Below the pieces are notes generated by a model. The model saw only the letters and a list, made by a program, of their open reading frames with translations. It did no database searches and was not told the DNA's origin. A DNA stretch of 64,000 nt, from positions 8,113,545 to 8,177,544 of the forward strand of contig LR990042.1 in the NCBI GenBank assembly GCA_905147135.1. The letters run 5' to 3'. How positions within the stretch are numbered: position 1 is the first letter of the stretch; the number at the start of each line of letters is the position of its first letter. Positions 1-12,189 of this stretch are shown piece by piece. Source of the stretch: Blastobasis lacticolella (Eukaryota > Arthropoda > Insecta > Lepidoptera > Blastobasidae). A program made the translations under genes and the position numbers.

Positions 1-536
1 AGTCTGAGTACAACCAACCGGAGTACCACTACCAGCCCCAATACCAGCAGGAACAGGCTCACATCGGGTACAGCCAGCCTGAGTACCACTCTGAACCTCA
101 AAAGGAATCGGTGAGTTAGCATTCTCAATAGATGTCAGGATTGCAGCGTCATATCTTAGTGTCATATATTCCAGCATATCTCTTCGCTTTGACAAACAGA
201 ACCACTAACGTTAACTTTTCTCCACAGGCTCCAGCGAAATACTCTTTCTCTTACGAGGTGAAAGATCCCCATACCCACGACGTGAAGTCTCATCAAGAAA
301 CCCAGGACGGTGGCGTGGTCCGCGGCTCTTACAGCGTGGCCGAAGCTGACGGTACCATCAGGATTGTGGAGTACACCGCTGACAAGGACCATGGCTTCAA
401 CGCCGTTGTCAGGCATGAGGGACACCCTCAACCCCAGCCCCAACATCAGCCCCAGCCCCAATATCAGCCCCAGCCCCAACATCAGCCCCAGCCCCAATAT
501 CAGCCCCAGCCACAATACCAGCCCCAGCACTACTAA
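1..536 (+). CDS. CP1, RR-2 cuticular protein, 3' end only
   Basis: This is the 3' part of a cuticular-protein gene whose 5' end lies outside the window. The first visible exon runs from the window edge to 110 (donor GTGAGT at 111) and encodes a Gln/Tyr/Pro/Glu-rich stretch with repeated PEYH. The last exon is 228-536 (acceptor AG at 226-227) and both join in phase 0. The last exon begins APAKYSFSYEVKDPHTHD and continues through KS.QE..DGG.V.GSYS..E.DG..R.VEYTAD...GFNAVV.HEG, a good match to the extended RR-2 chitin-binding domain, with HTHD in place of HTGD. The C-terminus is a repeat of QPQPQ followed by H or Y, ending QHY. The family is secreted and binds chitin in the procuticle. The DPHTHD variant is shared only with CP2, the next gene, so the two form a subgroup here. 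N-terminus and signal peptide cannot be seen. Confidence 0.9.
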
Positions 537-839
537 AGTGCTTGGATGCAATACTTCGGTACTAATACGTATTTGCACAGTATATTGTATTGAGACGAAT
601 TTTAGGTACCTATTGAAAATCTCTCTATACCCATGTAAATAGTTATTGGTGAGAAGGTAATAAGTAGGGTGTGAGTTGTAACGGGAACACGCTTTAGCAG
701 TATCAATAATAGTCCAATTGAATTTTTTTGTTTGTAAATATGTTTAGTTGTTAAGTAGGCAAAAATAAATGAAAAATATGTAATTAAATATGGCCTTTTA
801 CTGATATAGAATAACCTATGTGACAGAAAACATCGAAAA

Positions 840-1060
840 ACCACCGACCAAGTTTACATGTACTCAAATATTTTTTAAACTTGGTGCTGAGCCGATTTTA
901 ATGAAGCAAAGCTAAGATACATTGATTAAACTGTCTTTCAAATAGAGAAAACCGCATCGAAATTGGTCTATCCGTTCGGGAGTTACGATGCCACAGACAG
1001 ACACACAGGTACGCAGAGCCACAGATACACACGTCAAACTTATAACACTCTACTTTTTGT
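840..1060. repeat. degenerate interspersed repeat
   Basis: The stretch with GATGCCACAGACAGACACAC near 988-1007, followed by CAC/CAG-rich sequence and CGTCAAACTTATAACAC, looks like the degenerate end of a common lepidopteran interspersed repeat. No coding potential is visible. The family is not identified. Confidence 0.35.
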
Positions 1061-1167
1061 TAGGAGTCAATAAAATGCCGATTATCGTTAGCATACCTAT
1101 AATCAGTCTAAAGTTGCTATTAATTCCAGAATGATAAACATAACTTTTCTTGAGTGAAAGAAATGAC

Positions 1168-1300
1168 GACCTGAGTGGTTCAATGGTCAACATGCCGGTC
1201 TGCCACGCAACAGGTCCCGGGATCGATTCCCGGCCGGGCAGAAATTGAAATGATAAATTTTAATTTCTGTTACGGGTCTGGGTGTTCTATGTATAATAAG
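1168..1300 (+). mobile_element. tRNA-derived SINE fragment
   Basis: A tRNA-like head (CTGAGTGGTTCAATGGTCAA) is followed by a pol III B-box-like sequence GGGATCGATTCCC at 1219-1231 and then AT-rich sequence. The arms do not fold into a complete tRNA cloverleaf, so this is a SINE remnant rather than a tRNA gene. Confidence 0.55.
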
Positions 1301-1449
1301 TACGTATTTAAAAGTATTTAAGTAGTATATCAGTTATGTAGCACCCATAGTACAAGCTTTGCTTAGTTCGGGGCTAGATGGCGCTGTGTGAATTTGTCCA
1401 CGAATATATTTATATTTAAATACTAGAATTTTTTTAAAGGTTTCTAAAG

Positions 1450-1560
1450 GCCCCGCTTACAAACCGGACAGTAAACGCATACGCATTGTGCTCGCATAGT
1501 CACAGCGTAGCAACCGGACAGAAAACGATGCGGTGACTGTGCGGGTGTGATAATAATAAC
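1450..1560. repeat. repeat copy 1, shared with 26115-26275
   Basis: The words ACCGGACAGTAAACGC, CGCATAGTCACA and TAGCAACCGGACAG are repeated in the same order near 26130-26215. Two dispersed, diverged copies indicate a mobile element of unknown class, probably non-autonomous. Confidence 0.5.
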
Positions 1561-2039
1561 AAGCTTTCAGTCATTAGTATAGAAATCAAAATTGCATAAA
1601 CATTTGCTCTTATCCGTGTATCTATATGACATGTACGATATATTGATCTATATCAACAGAACAAGTATTTACGTAACAAAGCCACGTAAAAAAGGTTTCG
1701 AACAACTTCTTTATATGGTTAAGCTGACATGTACGGCTTCACATTTCACCTTGACTTTGTTTTTACGATACCGTTCGTTTTAATTTCGCTTTCTTTAGGT
1801 TTTTAATAACTGGTTTTTATACGAATAAGTTGCTGTGTTTCCGTGCTTCAGACGACATGTCTCAGAAGCTATCGATTGATACAAGGCTTAATGAGCTACT
1901 TTTAGAATCCGCTGAGATGAGTTCGTCAACCTGTAAGTAGATTTTTTTTATGCTACTCAGTTACAAACCATCAGACCCACCTATGGTAACTGGTAACTGT
2001 CCCCATAACATCTACAATTCATACATTTAGGTTGCAGGT

Positions 2040-2240
2040 AACACAAATGCCGAACCGCAGGTGCGTTGTCACTGTGAGGACTAAGATGAAATGCCTCATG
2101 CCTCTAATTTCGATGGCTACCTTATCCTTCAAACTGGAACATAACAATGCCAGCATTGTTGGTTGGCGGCAGAAATAGATAAGGCGGTGGTACTCACCCA
2201 GGCGGACTCCTCAGGCTTGACAGAGATTACAACTAATAAA
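2040..2240. repeat. possible LINE 3' tail remnant
   Basis: ACAATGCCAGCATTGTTGG followed by GGCGGCAGAAATAGATAAGG and CACCCAGGCGGACTC resembles a tail sequence frequent in lepidopteran LINE copies. Class is inferred from general familiarity only. No intact ORF is present. Confidence 0.35.
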
Positions 2241-3479
2241 AACTTTGGCGATTAATATAAACGTTAGCGAGCATCATGTTTCGTTATGGGAGTATTACAT
2301 TTTTGTTATGATGTTGTGTACACACAGAATGTGTGAATTTTCGGCTGCAGTACTTGACATAGTCTTGGTGTGAATGTGACACAGGCCATTGCTGTCGCCT
2401 CAAAAATGTGAGTTTGTTTTTATGTATGATTAATAATGATTATCGAAAAGTTCTATCAGTGTAATTGATTGAATTGAATGACAGCAGTTATAATTAGGAA
2501 TAACAGCAATTATAGATGTGAAAGATCATAGTATTCGTATACGTGTGTAAGTAAATCATCATGAATTTATTTAAGATATTGTTAGTAAATAATTAATGTA
2601 CGTAAGTGTAGATACCTTTTACCACAAGATATAATCACAACACACCTGTTTTGCCTCCTCCACATTTATCCATACCTTTTCCATTCCCTGTGTAAAATGT
2701 AAAGCAAATAAGTTTAAAATTATTTCGAAAGTGCTTTTTAGTTGTAATGTGAATAAAAGCTTTAAAAAAATTAATCACTATCTTATTTTTTAAATAATGT
2801 ACTCATTAATTATAAACATATTTTATTTATTGAATCATTACGAATAGTACCAATCTAATAATTGTATGTCATACGAGTACACTAAATTATAAGAAAAATA
2901 AATTAAATATTTTCCTTGATTAGGGTATCGAACCTGCTAATGCAAGCAATGCTACAGTTTTGTCAATTCTATTGCCATATTTATTCCATAGGACCCGACA
3001 AAGTTTTCATTCGCCCGACATTCAAGGAAGACCTGCAGCTATACTTTACTACTATATCTAAAAGGAGTGTACATTTTCTCATTCAGAAATAAAATAGCGG
3101 TCGCCCGACTTAGTTCGCTCTGGAAAATGTTTATTGAAGCGCCCTCCTGGCGTGTTTATAGCATAACACATATTTGGGAACCTTCACCGAAAATGTTGAA
3201 TGCAGAGCCCCCGGGTGAGATCCGTTACTGAAAACCGTATTTATGTATATCAGTCAAACCGTTTTGGATATAATTGGCGACATTCAATGACACACAGCTT
3301 GTGTAAATGTAAGCTTAAAACGCTTCCGTTTTGTCGTAGTTAAAAATAGAACCCGTATAAAAGCTTGATATTAAATAAATAACATTTGAGAACTTATTAT
3401 GTTTATACTTTTTGATAAAATTGGTTTAAGGCCCCGTTCTATTTCAAAACCGTTTTGCGTAGACTGTAGAAAATGATTG

Positions 3480-3665
3480 TGGCTTATCATCTTGGCGTTA
3501 CTGTCCCGGTTGTGCTCTCGCGCACGAGGGCCCGAGGTTTGCCTTGGCCATGATTCAAGATCAGATAACTACGGTGGAGCGACAGCTATCTGACCTCCAT
3601 GACCCTGGTGCCAGCAGAACCTGACCTTGTTGGAAAATGGTTACACATTCAGTCGCCTGAATGTA
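3480..3665 (-). mobile_element. SINE body fragment (family also at 12.2, 16.6 and 34.8 kb)
   Basis: CATCTTGGCGTTACTGTCCC, the GCACGAGGGCCC segment, CAGTGGAGCGAC-like and GGTTACACATTCAGTCGCC words recur in order at 12190-12350, 16555-16730 and 34745-34910. In the longer copies the tRNA-like head lies on the minus strand to the right. This copy lacks the head. Confidence 0.55.
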
Positions 3666-4569
3666 GCTAAGTAGAAATATTTGTATTAAAATAATGAACA
3701 GCGTTTCATTTCTAATCTTGAATATGTAGATACTAATTTCAGTTAGATTTTATTTTCTTCATGTAAGTCAGGCAACGCCTACACCTACCAATAAGGTAAT
3801 CAATAAAATGTAGTTTAGAGTGTTATAAAATTAGTTGTAACATTAATAATATGGTTAAATGTGATATATAAAAAATACTTTCATTACAAGCGTATACTCT
3901 TCTTGGAAATGTAAAAGTCAATTTACGCAATATGTTAAAAAACTGTAAGTTTGCCGAAATGGGAGCATTGAAATCTATTGTTTTAGACCGAATCTCATAA
4001 AATTAAATTATCCACAATAAAGTTCAATATTAACCTGAAGTAGAAACAAAAGCTTCTTGTGGCAGAGACGAAGGTGATGAGAATAATCTTTGACCCTGTG
4101 TAAGGAGAGACGGGACCTGGAGGGTCCGGAAGAACAAAGAGCTAGAGGACCTGCTAGGTAAGCTCTATATCATTGACGAAAGCCCAGGCTTCGTTGGCTT
4201 CGTCTTTATACAAAATCTTGTAGCAATTATCTTGTTGTATACAGTTGGACATCTTCATTATTCAATCAGTATTACTTACTTATTGATTTCAATCAGTCTT
4301 ATAATTTCCCAAGTTGCTTAATTTTAGACTCTTGGTCTTCTGTCTTCCATGGTAGTGGTTTCAATCTGTCTCTAAATTGTTGGTTAATCTGCGAGCAATG
4401 TGTCCAAAACACTGGATAACTCTGTAGAGTCCGAGCCTATAATCTAGAGTGACGTATTTGTAGACAGTGAACTTGGTGTTGTATCCATTAAAGTATATTG
4501 CACAAGCCGCTTCAATGCGAGGCACGGGAGCGGCGCGACTTTTGCTGCATTTGAACGCACTTTTATAGG

Positions 4570-4730
4570 CTAAACAGGACCTCTATAGACAAAAAAATGG
4601 GTGCAGCACTTTCTGTTGTTTATTCAACACTGCAATCTCGACCCCGAATGCCATGGGGAACCGTGGTTATGGCAGTCGTGAGTGAAGGGGCTTTTTGCAG
4701 CTACAGCAGCATTTCTATGGAGTAAACATT
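4570..4730 (+). repeat. degenerate copy of the CCATGG/GGGAACCGTGG repeat family
   Basis: The segment with CCATGGGGAACCGTGGTTATGGCAG resembles the better preserved copies at 44690-44890 and 60300-60680. Only a diverged fragment is left. Confidence 0.4.
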
Positions 4731-5216
4731 ATTAAAATGATATACCTATACATATACATCAGCAAGTTGCATAGTCTAATTGCATAAAAAACTGAAGTTG
4801 GCTAATTAGTTTAATTACCATTAATTAATATTAGTGCAAAGTATGTTTGAATTTACTGCATAATGTCTAGCTGTGTGTGTAATAAGTCTTCTACTTGATT
4901 GCAGGTCATAGTCGATTTTGAAAGTGAGCTACTGATTTTGCATTTTTACATGCATTTATTAACAGTTACGAACTTTTAATAAATGGCCGGAAAAAATTAT
5001 GTAACTCCATTTATATCCATCAGTTGCCACTGCGGGCTAGATTTCACCTTAATATTGACCTTTGATAAACTGGCTGCTGCGCTTTTGTGCTTTACGGCAA
5101 TGTTGCTCTATATTGGTTTTACAAAGTTCCTCAAAATACACACGAAAGTGGTCAACCTTCGCCCATTGTGGGAATTTTGAAGTTAAACAGGAAATTATAA
5201 CATCAACAGTAAACTG

Positions 5217-5253
5217 TATAAATTTTGTGAGTTATTTGAATAAGGTGTCAGTT
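5217..5253 (+). promoter_or_regulatory. core promoter of CP2
   Basis: TATAAAT at 5217-5223 is followed 31 bp later by the arthropod initiator-like TCAGTT at 5248-5253. The CP2 start codon lies 36 bp further on, giving a short leader as in the other genes of the cluster. Confidence 0.65.
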
Positions 5254-5288
5254 GTTACCGATACTGCACCACTGTTTACAAGAAAACA

Positions 5289-8200
5289 ATGTTGTCCAAA
5301 GTAAGTGGTTAATCAAATAATTAAATTATTTATAAATGTACGTAACATAATAATAATGATATTAAAACAAATGAACAAATGTTCACATGTCGATTGATTG
5401 AAATATTATTATGGTATGATTGTAATTGGTTTAAATTATGTCAACAACAATTTTAACTGTTATTATTACTTTCGCAGGTGGTCACCATCATAGCTCTTCT
5501 TGGCGTCAGCCAAGCTCTCGATCATGCTTATTCAGCTCAAAGCATAATTCGCTATCCTTCCCCCACTCAAACACATGAAGTGCCTATAAAGAAGATTAAA
5601 GTTTCCCAACCGCTTTCAACATTATCTGTGCCTATTCTTACTTATGTGCAAGACACGAGTAAAGCGCCTGTTTCGAGTACTGGAACATATTCGCAATCGA
5701 ATCCTGCATCGATTTCCAATTCTGAATATAGTTCATACTCACTTCCAATTCTCAATTCCAAATCAAATTCCGGTTTTAATTCGTATTCCGGCCCTGTATC
5801 TTCCTCTGGATCATCTGGTTCCGTTCAAAATTCATACTCCAAATCCATTCAGTCGAATTCTAACTTAGATCATAGATATGATCTTCATTCAGGTTCTAAT
5901 TCAAATTCTGTTAAAGATTCAAATCTCTATATTACTCCAGGTTTAAATAATCAGGCATATGCTAGCCATGCATATTATATTGGAACAATTAAACGCGTTA
6001 ATCCTAAATCGCAATCTTACGAAGTAACTGAATCCAACTCTAACGCTGGCGAACAAAAGTCATACACTAAATCCAACTTGGGTTATGATTCTAGCTCTGG
6101 GCATTTATCACAATCGCAATATATTGGCTCTAATTCAAATATTGTCCAAGGACTTTATACTCACGTAATTATTGGAACTAAGTCTGATTCCAGAAATGAT
6201 TTGTATGCACTGTCTTCGGGATCTAAATCAAATTCTGGAAATGAATACAACCCCAAAGCTTCACTTGGATTACAATCTGGCTCAGGACATACTCTGTATG
6301 CACAGACAAGTGAAAGAAATCCTGTCTTTGGCAATGGAAACTATGCTGCTGGATATATTTTTGGCCTAAATTCACACAAAGGGAGCTCTAACGCAAACTT
6401 TGACCGTGGTTACTACTCTGAATCCAATCTTGCACATGGCTCTGGATCAGAATATGAAGCATACTTGCATCCAACTTTATCTAATTCACAATCCAGCGAA
6501 AAATACAATTCCGCATCTGGTGTCGGGTTAAGTTCTTCCTCTGTACATGATTCATATACAGCATCTACTGGATCCAACGCTGTCCATGGATACTCAAAAT
6601 CTTACCATGGGTCCAGCTCCAAGTCTGGACATGAATCCATTACTCCATCTAGCAATGCATACTATACTGAACTCGGATCAAGAACTACCTATGGAATTGG
6701 AGATGAATCACATACACTATCCACCAGTGGGTCTTTCTCGAATTCTGGCCATAATTACTCCGAATCTGATTCTGGATTGCACTCCATTTCTGGACAAGAG
6801 TCATACTCACAGTCAACTGAATCCTATTTTCAATCAGAACATGGATACTCCGAATCAGGTATTGGAAGTGAATCCAACTCTGACTCTGGTGATGGTCAAT
6901 GGGCTTCATCTAATATCGAGTCCAGCTCCGGTTCTCAACATGACTCATACTCACAGCCAATTGGACGCAATTTACAAAATACTGGTGAAAAATATTACAA
7001 AGAACAAGGTGGCCTTTCACATAACTCTGGCCGTGGTTACTACTCTGAATCAAACTCTGGATCGGAATATGGGTCTAACTTGCAGTCAACTGGATCTGGA
7101 GCTAATCAAGGATCAACTTCTGGCTCAGGATATGAATTGAACTCTCACGCTGGATCCGACTTAAGCTCTGGTCATAAATACTACATTGAATCATATGTTG
7201 GATCAAAATCTACCACTGGAGATGAATCGCAGTCTTCTGGAAGCCTTGGCCATGACTACTATTCCAAATCCAGTTTTGGTTCAAATTCTGGTTCCAAAGA
7301 AGAAATATACTTGCAGCCTGAATTCGACAAAGAATCCGGTGATGGTTATTATTCTGAATCTAACGCTGGATCAAATTCTGCTTCGGGAGATAAATTACAT
7401 ATACTTTCTTCTAACTCTGGTCATAAATATTACTCCGATTCAAATTATGGTTCAGAATCAGGCTCTGGACATGAATCTTACTCGCAATCAAATGCATATG
7501 ATTCTCATTCTGGCTATGAATACCAAACTTCATCGAAAGCTGGCTCAAACTTTGACTCTGGCTACAGTTATGATAAATCTACAGGTGGATTAAACTCTGA
7601 ATCTGAACATGGTTTATATGTGGAAACTACTGGATCTAACTCCGATCACAATATTAAAACAAGCTCAAATTCAAATGTTGGGCTCAAACATAACGCGATT
7701 GCTTCGGGATCTGGAGTTCAATCATATTCGCAATCTGAGGGATCTATTTCAGATGCTGGTCATGAATATTACTCTAGAGCTGGTCTTGAATATAATTCAA
7801 ACTTAGGTTACGGTTCCCACTTGAAGACTAGTCAAGGATCATCTGACGTATTATCAACAAGATATGCATCAGGATCTACTGACTCCGACTACAACCTTAA
7901 TTCTTCAGAGCACGCCATATCAGCTCAAACTTTGAAGGAATTACAGGAGCACTATGTAAGTGTCATTGATTTTATAGTTACTTTTTATTACTGTACTGTT
8001 ACGTTAATCCCGTTTCCATTTTAATTTCAAGGAAGGTGTTAATTAATGCCTATTAAAACATATGGACATTGACAGATAAAATTAAGACTCAAGTAGAACA
8101 ATATTACTATGTTAATTTAACTAAACTACACGTTTATTATTATATTATTTATCTATCCATGAAATTCTCCATACTCATAACTTATGTCAATAAATTAATG

Positions 8201-9592
8201 AAGTTTATACGCATCCATATTACTTACTTACTTACTTGACCCGGCGGCCAAAATTGGAACGAAGTGTCACCATTTTGAAATATCATGTCGTTGTCAACAA
8301 CAGCGACACCGTCACCGGGTCAGATAAGTGAATGGCACTATATATTACAGTCGTACATATTTACCTACAATAGAGAGACTTTACACTTAAGCTATTATAA
8401 TTGGTCGTTTCTACCTTTCAACGTGATAGTATCCGTAGCAGAACTGGTAATGGGCAGACATCGTTGCTCGCATGGCTAGGAAAGGTACTCGAGTGGTCAC
8501 CGCGTATTATCAATCGCAGCGTCAGAGTGTCCCGAGGGTCATGAGCTGAATGGGCGACTTTGTAAAGATAGGCACAGAGTTGATCGTTTCCATCGCTGGA
8601 GGCGTATACTCAGCATTAGTCAGCAGTAGCCTTCCTGCGGCTAAAATAATGATGATAGCGTAAACTTATGAGTGTAGATTATTTCTTTGGTTATATGTTT
8701 AAGTTTTACTTACCAAATTTCACAGGGCCCAGCTAAGTACGAGTACGCTTACTCTGTGCATGACCCGCACACGCACGATATCAAGTCCCAGCATGAGATC
8801 AGCGACGGCCACCTTGTGAAGGGAGTCTACAGCTTATATGAGCCTGATGGGTCGGTACGCAAAGTACAATACACAGCTGATGAAAAAATCGGGTAAGCAT
8901 AACTTAAAATAAATATCAAGATTAAACAATTGCGTCTGAGGATTACTGACTCACACTCCATTATATCTACTCAAGTGCTTTGGAATGAATAGCTAGATAT
9001 ATTTACGAATAAAATCTGAACGAAAGTTAAATTAACAAAATTAATGTAAAAACAATGAAACTTCTAATTTTCTGACTATTATATGTAGTAAAACGACACG
9101 AACGAAATTAACTACTACATTATATATAGGCAAGTATGCTTTTTTCGTAGTGATATTAAATTTTATGATACCCTTTTCTACTAATTGAATATTTGCTAAG
9201 ACATATACGTCAGGAACCTCCGACAACATATTTATGCTTTGGCAATACTTACTATTCCTAAATGTCTGCACTTATTTAAGAAAAATAGTGATGTTTATAA
9301 TATTAATACTAGAATAAAAATAATCTTGTTGCTAGCGCTAACCAAAGTGTCCACAAATAATTTTATGGGTCAGCTACTGTGAATTTCAATTTAATTGCTC
9401 GATTGTTACTTATAAATTGGCATATTTTGCCCGGGTTGGGGTTATAATACCCTACCTTATATTCCGATATTCGATGTTTTTTTATTATTTAATATTTTAA
9501 TGGCTATTTTTAACCTCAATTTATGTTATTTTTTCAGGTTCCAAGCCGATGTCAATCACGAAACCAAGCACATCGTAACCAAACATAATTGA
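5289..9592 (+). CDS. CP2, giant Ser/Gly/Tyr-rich RR-2 cuticular protein
   Basis: Four exons join in frame: 5289-5300 (MLSK), 5478-7955, 8726-8892 and 9538-9592, giving 903 residues. The signal peptide is split after MLSK and continues [17 protein letters not shown]. Exon 2 is one uninterrupted 826-codon block dominated by Ser, Gly, Tyr, Asn and His with degenerate repeats such as YYSESNx[11 protein letters not shown] and SNSGSG. Exons 3-4 carry the chitin-binding domain, [18 protein letters not shown] through [20 protein letters not shown], with a phase-2 intron inside it (after ADEKIG), then [17 protein letters not shown] and stop. The domain is RR-2-like but ends GFQADV rather than GFNAVV. 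Codons in exon 2 are AT-rich, unlike the GC-rich CP3-CP10. Many RR-2 proteins are 150-300 residues, so this one is unusually long. Likely role: a silk-like extensible or Tyr-cross-linked cuticle matrix. The exon joins are confident; the function is inferred. Confidence 0.9.
8231..8329. mobile_element. short palindromic MITE in CP2 intron 2
   Basis: About 99 bp with inverted ends: CTTACTTGACCCGG at the left and CCGGGTCAGATAAG at the right. Diverged copies lie at 24166-24270, 55128-55226 and 56961-57059, and reversed partial copies at 55572-55660 and 57405-57478. Confidence 0.7.
8410..8640 (+). mobile_element. RTE-like LINE 3' remnant in CP2 intron 2
   Basis: A broken frame reads GKVLEWSPR and then [10 protein letters not shown], matching the C-terminal KVLEW.PR...RSVGRP segment typical of lepidopteran RTE-like LINE proteins. 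Frameshifts and stops make it a relic. It does not disturb the flanking CP2 splice sites. Confidence 0.6.
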
Positions 9593-10731
9593 TGCCGTAG
9601 TTAAGTATTACCTAAGTTGAAACATTTATGTATGTGAATTGTTACTTAATTTATTGTTGCATTCTATTATAGTCTTGTTTACGTCTCTTCGTAGGTAGTT
9701 GTTTTATTCATTACCTACTGGAGTTTAATTTAGGAATTCCTTTGCATTGAACTTGAGTTAAAATGATGTGCCTAACACAATGTTTAGCTTTAAGTCACAG
9801 ACCTGATAAAATACGGACAGATTCCTACTCACTAAACCTGTCAGACCTGATGTATCTGTGTAAATATGCAGGTCATACATTACCTGCATTCTCACACATA
9901 CACACATGACATGACATGTTGTACACAACAAAATAAGCTGTCAAGAAATTGGCGTACCTGGCATGCTTCACTTCGCTTTAGTGTAGAATGGCGTCAGTAT
10001 TTTATTCATCACCACCAGAATGGGCAGTGGTCATTTTCTGTGTGTATTTTAACCAATACGATCTCCAACACGCCAGCCATGAACGGAGATTATGGCAATG
10101 CCCTCCACTGATGTAGAGGAGGCTCAAGCCTAGTAGTAGACTGTGATAGGCTGTTGATGTGATGTGGCAGTACCACCGCATAAGAATAAATAATACAAAT
10201 AAACTTATGAAGTCAGAGTTGCGTACCAAAGTTACGAGTTTCATATAGACATAGACATAGACGTATTTGGTACAATAACACATTCAAAAACCTTAGAACT
10301 AACAGAATAAGTACAAAATAAGGAAGCAGGGTCAGCCAGTCTCAGCATAATGCCACTCAACTCAACTCAACTAAGTGCCACCTCTGGCTTTAATATTTAC
10401 GTTATTATTATCTGGAATGGCAAAACCCTTATCTTCCGATTTCTACTTGGCCGGTTTTATGTTATTATAATAAAAGATTGGGAAACTTTGTTATTATCAT
10501 AACTAAGTACTCGAGAAAATCTAAGCTTTTGTTTTGGAATACTTTTCCAAAACAAAAGTACTGTAACAATGGAATAAAATATGAAAATATAACACATTTC
10601 ATTGTATCCACTTATATATTTAAACATAAAGCAATAATGTCACTATTCCACATTTACTGTTTGCATTTAGAATTTGAACTTTATCAATGAAAAAGACAGT
10701 ATAAATGAATGTTTATTTACTTTTTAATGCA
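9593..10731. other. CP2 3' flank and spacer with repeat fragments
   Basis: No gene is visible. The segment 9990-10165 holds a diverged copy of the short retroelement described at 11203-11500 (ATCTCCAACACGCCAGCCATGAACGGAGATTATGGCAATGCCC region). From 10240 to 10330, repeated AGACAT and CAACTCAACT words suggest another repeat end. The remainder is AT-rich and unassigned. Confidence 0.5.
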
Positions 10732-11202
10732 TCGAACCACTGGCAATAAATCCTTTGGTAATTCTTTTGCCTGTGGTTTTCTTTTCAAACAATTTTTAAG
10801 TTAATTTTTTTATTATAGCCGCTATAGAAGCACATATTCTGTCAAAATATCACTATCTGAATGCTACGGTCTTTACCGGCAGGCAGGTAAAGATGTGGCA
10901 GACGGCAGAAAGACATCTGAAGGTCGTTTTGTAATTTTGTCAAAAGTATACATCCTGCCAGTACAGCCATGGTGGCTATTTAATCAACATTTTCATGATT
11001 AAATGTCATTAATTACTACAACCCCACTAAATATTTAAACCGGCCAAGTGCTAGTCGAACTCGATACAAAGGATTCTGTACCATTACTAACAAAAATATT
11101 TTGTTTTTGTTGTTAAAATGGCTGTCGTGGTTGCAAAGTTACCGGCATGTGACAGATAGTTAGACGGACAGATAGCGGAGGGTTTCCTTTTTACCATACA
11201 GA

Positions 11203-11500
11203 TCATCATCACAGCCCGTAACAGTCCACTGCAGGACTTAGGGCCTCTCCCACGAAAGGGGAGGTTATTGCCATAATCTCCACGCTTGGCAGGCGGGTTC
11301 GAGATCGCAGTGTTTAAATATAACAATGGCAAATGCTGCTGCCCATTTTCCAGACTACGGAGACTCTTGATCTTTTGCCTCGAAAACATTAGTCGCCTTG
11401 TACGACACCCATGAGTGTAAGGGATTGGTGCTATTCTACTCTGCCGGACACCACACGGCCTAATAAACTAGTTTTTAATAGGTTTTATAAGCTACCATTC
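11203..11500 (-). mobile_element. short retroelement insertion, filled site in unit A
   Basis: A 298-bp insertion is flanked by the direct repeat ACCATACAGA (11193-11202 and 11501-11510). The matching place in unit B, near 15861, has a single ACCATACAGA with no insert, so the insertion postdates the duplication. On the minus strand it ends in GGGCTGTGATGATGA, like a target-primed retroelement tail. Further copies: 24565-24850, 32532-32785 and a fragment at 62695-62800. Confidence 0.9.
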
Positions 11501-12189
11501 ACCATACAGATACCGAACCTTAAATCACCGTGTAAGTACGAGTACCTAAGACTCGCGCCATGAGCGGCAATGGGATGGTGCCTAGCTGTAAAGATTTCCC
11601 GTAGCTAACAGGTTTTTTTCAAGTGTGTAGGGTGAAAGAGAAAAATAAATATACTGGAAAAAGAGAGCCGATTTTTATTTATTTTTTCTTTTGCATTCCT
11701 AAAAAAACAATGTAAAAATGTGTAGGGCAAGGTTTAAACTGTTGACCTCTTGCTACTGGCTACTACTTCTTGGAACCGCTCCTGTGGCGATTTAATCGTT
11801 GTGAAATTTGCTTATCCATAGAATATAATGGACGGTAAAACTAACAGAACGGAACTACAGATTGTAACTCTACTGATAGTTAATGTCAGCTGGTATGTAC
11901 TTGTCCCCTCTCTGGTGTAGGAAGATCGACTGTAGTCTACAAATGTAGATTGAACTGCAGTCCCGTGTGTGTATTGTCAATGGCGATAATTTCACTGTAC
12001 TACTGATTTACTTACTCTGCATACAGGAGTCACGAAATATAGTCACACATATAGTCAATAGTCACAAAATACTCATGGATTTGAATCTTCTTTTATACCT
12101 GTTTTAACTTCGTTGAATTAAATTTTGACGAATAGCTCTCAGACGTTTTTAGTTTTATACAATATAACAAGTCCAAACATAAAAAAATC

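Larger units (their letters stand above)
537..5210. other. intergenic spacer CP1-CP2
   Basis: Apart from the repeat fragments listed separately, this 4.7-kb AT-rich spacer shows no gene I can support. Short ORFs of 60-80 codons occur by chance and lack signal peptides, domains or credible splice partners. Confidence 0.6.

Noticed and set aside
1168..1240. Possible tRNA gene
   Set aside because: B-box-like sequence is present but acceptor and D arms do not pair into a cloverleaf; better explained as SINE.
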